A stretch of DNA of 26,749 bases. Origin: Spirogloea muscicola. Taxonomy: Eukaryota; Streptophyta; Zygnematophyceae; Spirogloeales; Spirogloeaceae. The stretch lies in assembly GCA_009602725.1 (NCBI GenBank), contig WELB01000293.1, forward strand, positions 54,240 through 80,988, in the 5' to 3' direction. The position numbers and the translations under genes were made by a program. Of this stretch, positions 9,098 to 17,675 are shown in pieces (within the stretch, counting starts at the first letter, position 1; every line of letters begins with the position of its first letter). A model generated the notes under the pieces. The model worked only from the letters and a program-made list of their open reading frames with translations. It did no database searches and was not told the DNA's origin.

Positions 9098-11955
9098 TCA
9101 TTGCCGTATCAATTGTTGAGGTTGTATGTCATCATTCTGTCCTAGTGTCGAGTCGTGACAATCACAAAGTCCAAGCGAATTCCTCATACGGACAATGTGT
9201 TTTGAGAAAGTGGATACTGGAGTTCCTAGAAAATGATTGGCCATGGTGCAGATCATCTTCTCCAAGGCTAGTCTTGCTCTTATGTTGCTTCCGAATCCTG
9301 CTTGTAGCCAAGGACTTGTGTCCCACGGCACAGTTTTATTATTTTCCTTCTGGAATCTGCACAGCCAGAGGATCATCTTAGCCAATGAGAAACTTCTGTT
9401 CATGAGAAGCAGAGCCCCTTGCCTTGCCAGTCCCAGATGACAGGCACGATCTTCGCATGGGCATAGTGCTTGACTGTGCTCGTGAGCTGTTACTGTGGAG
9501 CTGATCCAGTGCCACTGAATTTAATCTATGAAGGTTTCCCAAGTTCCTTACGACTGTACCACAGACTGTGCAACTTGCACCTCTTGCGGCTGGGTGCTTG
9601 TACCTCAAAGGCCGAGGAAGGGTAACGACAGTCAACATGTGCCCCCTGTATGAGTACCTGGCTAGTCTTGATCTCAGCAGGGATACTGCAAAAGGCAAGG
9701 CCATGTACACAGCAGACGACGACTCAGAATTCAGAAGCAGTGTGGTAAAAGTAAGGCCCCACCAACCTTGCCTGTGTATCAGCTGGTCAAAATTTGCAAG
9801 TTTAATGGTTCCCAGCTAAAGAATGACAAAGAGTGCTACTCGCCTAAGTTCGACCAAGCAAGCATGCAAGCAAGCAACCTTGAGCCTGTACAGGACTGGC
9901 CATGTGCTTCAGAGACAGTCGTGCTAGGGGGCGAGCAACCAACACAGCTACTATGCTTACATTCCAAAGGATGCGCATTGCTTGCGATGAAGATTGAAGT
10001 TGCACCCAAGGCCTGTATTCTCTGTCGTCAACAATTTTTCTAAGATTTGGACGTTGTCAACAGACAGGTGCTGTGCAGCTGAGTCATGTGCAGACCCTTG
10101 CAATGAGCAGTGAGCAATGGCAAGAAGCAATCAATGACCAACCAGGTCTAGAGACGCATAGTGAATCTATCCATGAGCAAGCTGCTGCTATTTTACATGG
10201 CACAGATGTCAGCTGTAGTTCCCTGTGTACCTTGTTGATGAGGTCCGCAATCTCAGGAATGGAGCGCCAGCACTTGGCCATCTCCCCTTGTGCGCACTTG
10301 TTCTGTATTTTGTAGAAGTCCCCTCTTCGAAGATGAACAGCTACGTACTTGGCACCTGCCACATATGAAGCATGCTGTAATTCTTCTATTTTACTGCCTG
10401 TAGAGGCAGTGCAAGGTTGCCAGTCATAGCTGATGGTTTGTCAAGCGATGATGCAAGTTACAGATGGACCTTCTTGAGTCATATGCTGATAGTGTTTGTT
10501 GCCCTTGTTGTGGTTGTCCCTCGTCAGGTGGAGCTGCCTACAGAAGAACAAAGTTCTTCTGCAGACTTTCTACTCCTCTCCAGAGCAGGCATCCTCACTG
10601 ACAACAAGACTACTTGCGAAGCGGACCCACATTTGAGATGTCATGATGCTACGTACCCAAAAAAGCTCTCACAAAACCTTCAGCTGTGGAGGTGATGGCC
10701 TTGTGCGGTCGCATAGGAAGCATGCATGAGCGATGGAAGGGCCCATATGGCCGCACATTGTACAGCTCATCCTTGAAGCGCCACGTGTAGAGATCTCCAA
10801 CGCACAGCAGTTGAGCTTTTGAACCACCAAAGATGCTTTTGAATGCAGAGGCAGTCATCCGTCTGTTGTTGGACTTGACGGTTTTGCTGCCGCTGCTTGG
10901 CCAAAGAAGATCTGGACGCCCTTCAGCGACCGAAGGGAGTCTGGTGCAGTCGTTTTTGTTGTTCTCTCGCTGCACCAAAGACCACATCATAATAATGACA
11001 CGTCACAACTGCTTTAGGAATTAGTCTTCGTGAGCAAGAAAACGCGCATGCTCCAAGCGAGGGCCTCTTTCTCTTCCAGAGGCAGCCGTGAGCTGCTTAT
11101 CTGAAGAGAAAGAGGCCCTCTCTATCTAAAAGGGCCAGTGGCCACAGGCCAGGGCTCATCATTGCTTCCTTCACATCCCAGGTTCTTGACTGTGGAGCTG
11201 AGGAGTCACTGTTTGGTGCCCGCTCATGAGCCAAGCATGCAGAAACTCGACAAGCAAACCGCTAGGCTAATGAGATGTCTCAGAAAAACAAGTGTGCTGT
11301 GCAGCTAGCTAGCATCCTTAATGCCCCGTCCACAACAAACTTGAGAACATTGTCCAGCCTTACCTCGACACATGTTACTTCGTGAACTGTGACCGTGCCA
11401 TTCGGCTCTGGATGGCGAGCCTTATACTCAGCCAGGCTAATCACAGTGTTGTTGCCGAAGCACGCTTCACTATGCCGCACATCCCAATAGAGATCCCAAT
11501 CCCAATTGTACCTTTCAAAAAAGTGCCCACCGATGCAGATAGCCTTCCTGCTCCACCACCGAAATAGAGGTTAAGGATTGACGCCACGAACAATTTATAG
11601 CCTGTCGCTTCGGGCCAGGCTTGCCGGCAGTGTCCTACGCATCTCAGAGCCAACTTTTTTAAGGTCTAAGCAGGAAGCCCTAGCACCAGTGAGTTGAAGG
11701 TCTATCCTTGCTATTGTCGGCAGGTTGAAACACACAAGTAGCAACTTGTTGGAAGCTTGAAGTAATCATGAAGTACAGCACTTGAAATCAGCAGCACCTG
11801 TCCACGACCAAGGTGCGGTTCAGGACACCGGCAACGAGAAGCTGGCTCTCCATACAATCCACCTGGTTGCTGACGTCGCCAAAGTAGCATGTGGCCAGCA
11901 AGTACCTTCCAGGCTTGCAGAACGGCGGGGTGGAGAATGTCAGACGAATCAAGCC
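9098..11955 (-). CDS. GDP-fucose O-fucosyltransferase family protein, multi-exon
   Basis: This is a split gene for an O-FucT-domain (PF10250-type) glycosyltransferase, which transfers fucose from GDP-fucose in the secretory pathway. Exons read on the minus strand: 11955-11798 (FCKPGRYLLATCYFGD, LLVAGVLNRTLVVDR); 11547-11364 (HFFERYNWDWDLYWDV, EACFGNNTVISLAEY, HEVTCVE); 10969-10657 (LPSVAEGRPDLLWP, RPYGPFHRSCMLPMRP); 10355-10231 (KYVAVHLRRGDF, the donor-binding HLRRGD motif, and SIPEIADLINK); 9297-9098 (LEKMICTMANHFLGTP, STFSKHIVRMR, stop). Donors are GTGCTG, GTAAGG, GTACGT and GTACAC. Phases agree across the first four exons. At least one exon between 10231 and 9297 is unresolved, since the phase changes from 0 to 1. 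The first exon is also uncertain; 12370-12143 (starting MAAVNPGNDLKD) is a candidate. The exact substrate class cannot be told. Confidence 0.85.
11059..11120. repeat. Perfect 18-bp inverted repeat in an intron
   Basis: The arms GAGGGCCTCTTTCTCTTC (11059-11076) and its exact complement (11103-11120) flank a 26-bp spacer. It lies in the intron between O-fucosyltransferase exons 11547-11364 and 10969-10657 and could fold as a strong hairpin in the transcript. Confidence 0.8.
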
Positions 11956-12142
11956 CTCATCTCATCGTGCATGAGAGTGACGAGAGCAATCAGGACAACA
12001 CTGTTCAAGTCCGGCCAGCATCAAGCAGCACCAATGCAGAGGGACCTTGAGCAGGACGGCGGGCATGCTGTGCAGGCAGCCAGCCTATCGACCAGAGAAG
12101 AGCGTTCCAGGTGGCCAGTTATTGAGCTGCACGAGCTGGCTT

Positions 12143-12720
12143 TCACCGCCTCGAGCATGGCACGCCTAGATGCTGCAGCTCACGCTCAATGCGAGCATCT
12201 CCAGCTTGTGGCGCACCCCAAGTGCAAGCTATTCCTCCTATCTTCAAGCCCCTTACCAGGGGGACCCAGGGCACCTCCTCCTCGGGCTGCAGTTGCCGCT
12301 GTGGGGGCTGCATTGGCTCGGCTTCGCAGGGGCAGTCCTTGAGATCATTACCGGGGTTGACGGCAGCCATCCTCCTCCGAGCGAGGTGCTCCAGGGGCCC
12401 ATCAGAGCCGTATGGCGCTGATGCGGAAGAGTGCGCTTGGACTCGGACCCCTCCAAGCGTTGACGCCCAGAGCGGAAGCGCGCCACTGCAAAAGCCGGAC
12501 AGACATCATATGACGCCAGCCGTTGTTTGCTCGGACTTGACGAGGACGGAGATGCCGCCGCGGCCGAAAATGGTGGCCAGAGTCGTCGAGCACACGAGGC
12601 TGCGGCTACGGGGCAGAGCGCCCGTGCTCTCTGGGAGGACACTGGGCCGGACTTGGGGGGGAGACCAGGGGGCTCGGCCTTCGCAGCCGCCGGCCTGGCT
12701 CCGGGTCAGGGCTGGGCCGA
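12143..12720 (-). other. GC-rich 5' region of the O-fucosyltransferase gene
   Basis: Frames on the minus strand (12370-12143 and 12642-12253) could hold the first exon, but neither has a clear signal peptide. A possible donor C|GTGAGC lies near 12191. The high GC content fits a promoter and 5' UTR. The shared boundary with the LINE pile is at about 12735. Confidence 0.35.
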
Positions 12721-12734
12721 AGGGCCGAAGCACT

Positions 12735-13110
12735 CAATAACCCCTGCTAAGCAGCCTAAGGTCAGAGAAACCTGGCTCCTGGAGGTGGGTCCCCTGGCCA
12801 GAGCCAGAGGCAGCAGCGAGAGCTCTTCCAGCCCGCAGGTGCAGCGCGCGAGCCATAGACGTCTGCAGCGAGACGGCCAAGCGCATGCGATACACCTGCG
12901 CTAGCGACTCTGCTGCTGAAAGTCCAGCGGCTCCCCATGAAAGCGGCGGACGATGGCGTGACGAGAGAGCTGATTGAGCAGCTCAAGCCACCGAGCCCAA
13001 CGCCCCGTGCGTGTCTATGGCCAGCGGGAAGAACTCGTCTTCCCGCGGGTGATCTGCATACTTGAGCTCCTTGGCCCGAGCGGCGCAGGCGACCGCATAG
13101 CCAGCCTTGG
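12735..13110 (-). mobile_element. LINE fragment with endonuclease C-terminal half, subfamily A
   Basis: In sense direction: SKAGYAVACAARAKELKYADHP (endonuclease Lys motif), EFFPLAIDTHGALG, then after frame breaks SRHAIVRRFHGEPLDF, SLAQVYRMRLAVSLQTS, LHLRAGRALAAASGSGQGTH and FSDLRLLSRGY-stop. Similarity ends about ten bases after the stop (GAGTGCTTCG), so unlike most copies it lacks the 3' UTR hairpin and tail. It abuts the GC-rich 5' region of the O-fucosyltransferase gene. Confidence 0.8.
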
Positions 13111-13390
13111 AGGCGCACTGTAGCCTTGGAGGCGCGTCGAAGCCCGGCGAGGTGGCCTAGGACACGGCCGCCGAGACTCGGCGGGCCGCTCGGCGGGGTG
13201 GGCTCGGGCTGCCAAGGCAGCGGCCTGCGGCGCAGGGCGGGCCGCCGGCGGGCTGCNNNNNNNNNNNNNNNNNNNNNNNNNNNNTCCAGCGCCGCCATGC
13301 CCGCCGTCGCCGCCGCCGCCGCCGCCGCCGCCGCCGGGCGCCAAGCCCGTACCGGTGCTAAGCCAGGAGGCTAGTCGCCTGCTAATCAGC
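13111..13390. other. GC-rich stretch with assembly gap and GCC repeat
   Basis: Positions 13257-13284 are N (28 bases). A (GCC)n tract lies at about 13297-13337. No gene is supported; frames through the gap are artefacts of open GC-rich DNA. Confidence 0.7.
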
Positions 13391-13396
13391 CTCATG

Positions 13397-13581
13397 GAGA
13401 AAGGGCTCGCCCATTGAGGATAGGGGCTGGAAAAGCCAGCCCAAAAAAGAATGAACAAAGTACGAGAAGGGGGCCAGGGGAAGCGCTAAGAAAAACAAGC
13501 ACACACAGAAACAAAGCAGCTACGAATCACTCAGTAACCCCTGCTAAGCAGCCTCAGGTCAGAGATGCTAGGCTCCTGGAA
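13397..13581 (-). mobile_element. LINE 3' fragment, subfamily A
   Basis: In sense: QEPSISDLRLLSRGY-stop, GAGTGATTCGTAGCTGC, CCCCTGGCCCCCTTCTCG, hairpin GGGCTGGCTTTTCCAGCCCC, CAATGGGCGAGCCCTTTCTC. It is 5'-truncated at the QEPS codons and nearly identical to the matching parts of 6024-6440 and 23252-23430. Confidence 0.85.
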
Positions 13582-13886
13582 ATGCGCCTCTTGCGTGAGG
13601 CAAGCGTGGTCTCCTACCTGGGCCGGTGGCAATCGTGGTCATTCATAGGTGAGAACAAACTCCTTAATGTACGAACTGTGCATGATGCCTATGCTGAATC
13701 GAGCAGATGCCTCCTTTCTTCGGCAAACGAGCAGGCAGGACCAACGGCAGGTTTGGGGCTTGCCGCCTAAGCCGTGTATTTGCGGGGTCCAGAGAAGTAG
13801 CTTCTGAGGAGTAGCTGCTTGTGCCCCATCACCTGTCTCGCTGACATTGTGAGCAGCATCGCAAGGCTGCGGGTTGCCTTTTTCGA
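13582..13886. other. Unassigned stretch between LINE fragments
   Basis: No gene or known repeat recognised. Confidence 0.3.
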
Positions 13887-13985
13887 GATGAGCTCGCCCA
13901 TAGATAAGAGGGGCTGGCAAAGCCAACCCAAAAAAGAATGGGCAATGTCCAAAGCCAAAGAAAGAAGTGCCGGAAAAGCAGCACA
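13887..13985 (-). mobile_element. LINE 3' UTR fragment, subfamily B
   Basis: In sense: CTTTGGCTTTGGACATTGCC, hairpin GGGTTGGCTTTGCCAGCCCC (one G-U type change in the stem), TCTATGGGCGAGCTCAT. There is no coding part. Confidence 0.75.
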
Positions 13986-14087
13986 GTGCCGCCTGTGCTG
14001 CTTGCCCTGCCACTGGCTGCGAGGCATGAGTGGGGGCTCTCAGGTCGCCGGCGTTGTGCACATTCTCAAAGCTCCTCTGGTGGCTCT

Positions 14088-14112
14088 TGCTCTATGGGCG
14101 AGCACTTCCTCT
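14088..14112 (+). mobile_element. LINE terminal tail only
   Basis: Only the last bases of a LINE (CTCTATGGGCGAGCACTTCC) are present, without the hairpin. It is a very short 5'-truncated copy or a remnant. Confidence 0.45.
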
Positions 14113-14188
14113 CCTCAATCGCTCAAAGGCCGGAGCTATGCCAGCGAGGAGCGGTGGCGGCGGCGGCGGCGGGCTTGAGAAGATGGCT

Positions 14189-14278
14189 AGAGAAAAAGAG
14201 GGGCTAGCAAAGCCAGCCCAGGAAAGAATGGACGATGTCCACAGGCTTCAAAGGCCACAAAACAGTGCCCGGAAAGCA
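14189..14278 (-). mobile_element. LINE 3' UTR fragment, subfamily B
   Basis: In sense: GGACATCGTCCATTCTTTCC, hairpin GGGCTGGCTTTGCTAGCCCC, then CTTTTTCTC in place of the GGGCGAGC end. It lies head to head with the next copy, the two 5' truncation points meeting at about 14279. Confidence 0.65.
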
Positions 14279-14462
14279 GCCTAGCATCTCTGACCTGCGC
14301 CTGCTCAGCAGGGGTTACTGAGTGCTTCGTAGCTGCTTAGCTTCTTATTGTGCTTGTCTTCCTTAGGGCTTCGCCTAGCCCCCTTCTTGTACTTTGTTCA
14401 CTCTTTTTTGGGCTGGCTTTCCCAGCCCCTCTCCTCAATGGGCGATCCCTTCTTCTTTCTTC
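14279..14462 (+). mobile_element. LINE 3' fragment, subfamily A
   Basis: It begins SISDLRLLSRGY-stop, then GAGTGCTTCGTAGCTGC, hairpin GGGCTGGCTTTCCCAGCCCC, TCAATGGGCGATCCC and a TTCTTCTTTCTTC end. Confidence 0.85.
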
Positions 14463-14665
14463 TGAAAGACAAAGCTACACACCAAGACACGAAATGGTGC
14501 AGATGGAAGCTCAGTGGAAGCTCGGCTTGAGAGGGCGGCGGTCGGCGGGGAGCCCTCCCGAGCCGCCCGCCCGCCGGAGGCCGCGGGACCCTGCCAGGGT
14601 TGACGGGTGCCGCACGGCACTCCCCCGACCCCCGCCGACGCTGCGAGCTCCTGGGCCCGGCGGCT
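14463..14665. other. GC-rich unassigned stretch
   Basis: GC-rich DNA with long open frames on both strands but no recognisable protein. No repeat or gene is supported. Confidence 0.3.
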
Positions 14666-14728
14666 TCGGCCCCCTTTTTGGGCTGGCTTTTCCAGTTCCA
14701 ATCCTCAGTGAGCGCGCCCTTCTTTTTG
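14666..14728 (+). mobile_element. LINE 3' end, decayed
   Basis: GGCCCCCTTTTTGGGCTGGC, then TTTTCCAGTTCC (the right stem is decayed) and CCTCAGTGAGCGCGCCC. It is an old subfamily A 3' end. Confidence 0.6.
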
Positions 14729-15094
14729 ACTTCAGCAGCCGCAAACTGCTTGCCGTGGGGCAGTGCGGCGCCTGGCCGCCCACGCGAGTGTGCGCTTGGC
14801 GTGCGCCGCAATCCCGGGGGATCCCCCATCCCCGGGGTCACCTTAGCCGGGTCTGGGCCGCCCGGAGGCGCGGTCTTCTGCTGACGCCAGGGTGGATGGC
14901 CCGCGTCCCGCGCTCCGCGGGAGCCCGCGAGACGTCGCCACCCCATCAAATTACAACTCTTCAAATATGTATGTTGCTTCCTCGATGACATCAGTGTACC
15001 CATTAGCCAGCTCATTGCCCCTTTACCAGGACTTTTGTAAGGCTCAGACTTCAGCCAGGCTTCCGCGGCGCGCTGTGTCCCGCAGGCGAGGTGA
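14729..15094. other. Unassigned GC-rich stretch
   Basis: No gene or known repeat recognised between two LINE copies. Confidence 0.3.
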
Positions 15095-15620
15095 GCAGGC
15101 TGAATCCAGCGGCGCTGGCTCGTTAGCTACCGCATGCTCCTTTCCATTTTCCCTTTCGCGGTCCATGGCCCAAACCTTGCACCTGCGTGCTGGCCGTGCT
15201 CTCGCTGCCGTTTCAGAAGAAAGGGCTCGCCCATTGAGGATAGGGGCTGGACAAGCCAGCCCAAAAAAGAATGAACAAAGAACGAGAAGGGGGCCAGAGG
15301 AAGCGCTAAGAAACCAAAGCAGACAAAGAAAGAAAGCAGCTACAAATCACTCAGTAACCCCTGCTAAGCAGCCGCAAATCAGAGAGGCTAGGGTCCTGGA
15401 AGTGGGTCCCCTGGACAGAGCCAGAGGCAGCAGCGAGGGCTGGCTTTCGTCAGGGGAAATGCTTTCCGGCAGCTAGTTTCGGATCTGCGGACTCACTCGT
15501 GGTTCATCCTGGCCCACTTCTGAGACAGCCCTTTGGCCCCTTCGCACTTTGTCAATTCGATTCGGGCTGGCTTTTCACAGCCCTTGCCACCATTGGTAGA
15601 GCCACTTCTTTCTTCTGTGA
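15095..15620 (+). mobile_element. LINE 3' fragment, subfamily E, split by another LINE
   Basis: The left part encodes SSGAGSLATACSFPFSLSRS and MAQTLHLRAGRALAAVS. It is interrupted at about 15211-15436 by an inverted LINE. The right part resumes with a decayed GFRQG...DLRTHS frame (matching GFRQGDVFPPASYSDLHLLTRGY), then the subfamily E 3' UTR with hairpin GGGCTGGCTTTTCACAGCCC and a TTGGTAGAGCC end. It is the same tail type as at 1236-1345. Confidence 0.7.
15212..15436 (-). mobile_element. LINE 3' fragment inserted into another LINE, subfamily A
   Basis: In sense: SGSVQGTHF-like codons, SLSDLRLLSRGY-stop, 3' UTR, hairpin GGGCTGGCTTGTCCAGCCCC, CAATGGGCGAGCCCTTTCTT. It interrupts the reading frame of the host copy right after AAVS. 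A possible short imperfect target duplication (TTTC..CAG on both sides) is visible. Confidence 0.8.
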
Positions 15621-15842
15621 GGCTCGAATTGGCCTCTCTTTCATTTTCATGCGCACCACGCCTTTCCCTCCGGCTCTCTCTGCTCCTTCTTCACATGGTT
15701 GGGTGCTCCGACTTCCGTATGAGAATCAGTATCTTGCTTTTTGCGCCATCCGGCCCTTTTAGAACTTGTTTATTTTTATTTTTTGGGCTGGCCTCTCACA
15801 GCCACTGCTGTCAATTTGGAAGAGCTGTTTCCTTTCCCGAGT
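15621..15842 (+). mobile_element. LINE 3' UTR fragment, subfamily C
   Basis: It starts with the module CGAATTGGCCTCTCTTTCAT...CATGCGCACC (also near 22690 and, inverted, 24725), then GTATCTTGCTTTTTGCGCCA, TCCGGCCC, a hairpin GGGCTGGCCTCTCACAGCC and a decayed TTTGGAAGAGC end. Confidence 0.6.
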
Positions 15843-15902
15843 AAGTGCCCATCATTACCATGACGACCTGGGCAACCGCAAGCGCCAGCGCGGGGAGGCG
15901 GG

Positions 15903-16017
15903 TTTTGAGCTTCCCTCTGCATCGTCTAGTGTTTTGCAGAGTTTTGTAGTGTAGTCCTTTTTCGGCCCTTTTTCCCTTGGCTTTGGACATTGTCCATTGG
16001 GCTTTGCCAGCCCAAAA
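15903..16017 (+). mobile_element. LINE 3' UTR fragment, subfamily B, hairpin shortened
   Basis: GAGCTTCCCTCTGCATCG, TGTAGTCCTTTTTCGG, TTTGGACATTGTCCATT, then only GGGC-TTT-GCCAGCCC, so the left stem has lost part of its bases. The GGGCGAGC end is missing and the next copy begins at once. Confidence 0.65.
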
Positions 16018-16652
16018 TCACCACGGACGCCCAGGGACGTCATCATCGCCGCACACCTGACATTGTGGGCGTGCAACCTGGTGGAGGACCACGGGCCCTG
16101 GTCGACGTTGTGGTAACGGAGGCGTACAAGGGACCAGCATCCACACACATCGCTGGTCATGCAGTGGGCGTTGCAGAACGAAGAAAGCTGCAGCATTACT
16201 CCGACTTACCCGCAATGCGATCAGCTCCTGCCAGCGACAATCGACGTCTTTGGTTGTCCGGGTCCTCGTTTCCACACCCTCCTCCAAAACATTGCCAATC
16301 TAGGCTACACACGTCGTGCAGATGTGTTTCCGGTTGAGTTGGGCTTGCCAGCTGCATATCTGTCTTTCTTGCGACGACGTGTTTCGGCCTGTTTGCAGCG
16401 TGCTCAGGCTAATGCCTTGCACCAGAAAGCTGGCCGAGCTCTAGTTGGTGGCAGAAGGGCTTCGTATCTGACATCTAGTGTTCAGGCATCGAATAGCGAC
16501 CTTTATGTTTTGACCCGTGGTTACTGAGCGGGTCACTTTGCTGTAGATTATGTAGGTCTTTAGATGTGCTCACCTTTGTACTTGGCCTTTGGCCTTCGTT
16601 TGTTTCATATACACGAAATCTCTTCTCTATGGGCGAGCTCTTTCGTTCTTCG
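16018..16652 (+). mobile_element. LINE fragment with a near-complete endonuclease domain, subfamily D
   Basis: The first frame (15990 frame, to about 16215) encodes RRTPDIVGV, LVDVVVTEAYKG and GVAERRKLQHYSDLP: the (R)PD, D-V-x-x-T and (A)E-x-x-K-x-x-x-Y motifs of the restriction-like endonuclease. One shift near 16215 leads to the frame ending at 16527: LLPATIDVFGC, LLQNIANLGYTRRADVFPVE, RRRVSACLQRAQANALHQKA and SDLYVLTRGY-stop. The 3' UTR has GGCC-TTT-GGCC instead of GGGCTGG, and ends CTCTATGGGCGAGCTCTTTC. It is the clearest view of the catalytic domain in the window. Confidence 0.85.
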
Positions 16653-16823
16653 AGGTCGGCGCCCGCCACGGCGGCCGCCGCCGTGGCCGCCGCCGGACTC
16701 GGCGGCGAGAGCGGCGGCGGGCCTCGCGAGCACGGCGCCACACGCTCCGCAGGCCGTGGGGCCCTGCCGGGGCGCCAGCTGTCGCCAGCCCCGATCCTCC
16801 CGGCCACGCCTCCGCTGCGCGCC

Positions 16824-16846
16824 GGAAGAAAGTGCTCGCCCATTGG
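16824..16846 (-). mobile_element. LINE terminal tail only
   Basis: GAAGAAAGTGCTCGCCCATT is the complement of the LINE 3' end without its hairpin. It is a very short copy in GC-rich DNA upstream of the esterase-like gene. Confidence 0.5.
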
Positions 16847-17675
16847 CCCCCCCTTCTGCATCTGTTCTTCCTTGGACTAGTGCTGCAAGTGGGGTACTCT
16901 TGAGTCGGCCCTTGTTGCCCGGGGCTGCCGCCCGGCCCCTCGTGCAAAAATAAGCCCTCCAAATCGGCCCCTTCGGGTCCTTGTCCTTCACGCCACTTCT
17001 CTTTCTTTCCGCTGCCATCTTTGTCGTCGCCCCCTGGGAAGTCCTTCTGCGGGCAGCTAAGCCAGAGGGCACTGACTTCCACAGCCGATGAAGCCTGTCG
17101 GGTTTGCATGAGCTCACTCGTGAAGGACCCCTCCCGCCTGCTGTCGCAATGTTACTCTGCATCGCCCTGTGTAGCCCACCTAGCATTTGCCCGAGCAGTG
17201 CTCGGCTTGGCTTGGCTCGGCCTCCATTAACGCCACAAGCCTCGCTTCCTCCAGGCCGCCGCCATCGCCGCCGCCGTCGCTCCGCGCTCCGCCGCGCGGC
17301 CTTGGAGCGCGCGCCTCTCGGCCGCCTCGCCGAGTGCTCGACCCGCACTGCCACGGCGCGGGGCAGGCGAGCTGCCCCGCGGCGACCTCGACGTCCAGCG
17401 GCGGCTACGGCGGCGGCTGCGGCGGAGGCGGCGGCGACGGCTTCCATGACGGCGGCGCCCCCTCCCACCCCCTCGCTCCGGCAGCCGCTTGCTCGGGGGC
17501 CGCCTGCGCCGCCCCACCGTCGGCAGGGCAATGCTGCAGTGTGTATGGAGTGAAGGAGGGCCTGAGTGACCAAGTACGAAGGCAGAGATCCCCAAGAGCT
17601 CGTGACAGTCTCAGAGGCCCTGCGGCCGCTCAGGAAATGAGGGAAAAATCCCCGCCTGGCGCTGCACGAACGACC
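16847..17675. promoter_or_regulatory. GC-rich 5' flank of the PC-esterase-like gene
   Basis: GC-rich DNA with GCC/GGC triplet runs (for example near 17260-17280 and 17400-17440). The frame of the first exon stays open upstream to 17187, but that part is low-complexity (P, A, G, R, S) and the double ATG at 17676/17679 precedes a good signal-anchor, so I treat the upstream part as promoter and 5' UTR. No TATA box is evident. Confidence 0.4.

Noticed and set aside
9850-9885. GCAAGC/GCATGC repeats in an intron
   Set aside because: Short low-complexity run with no sign of function beyond chance or a microsatellite.
11782-12342. 186-codon open frame on the plus strand
   Set aside because: It overlaps in antisense the O-fucosyltransferase exon 11955-11798, which has clear family motifs.
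12762-13458. Frames of 147 and 178 codons crossing the N gap
   Set aside because: They read through Ns and a GCC repeat; only the LINE endonuclease frame in 12735-13110 has homology support.
14398-15015. Long overlapping frames on both strands (205 and 212 codons)
   Set aside because: Both run through LINE 3' UTR hairpins and GC-rich filler; the recurring peptides (for example FGLAFPAP and its antisense) are translations of the hairpin region, not of protein-coding sequence.
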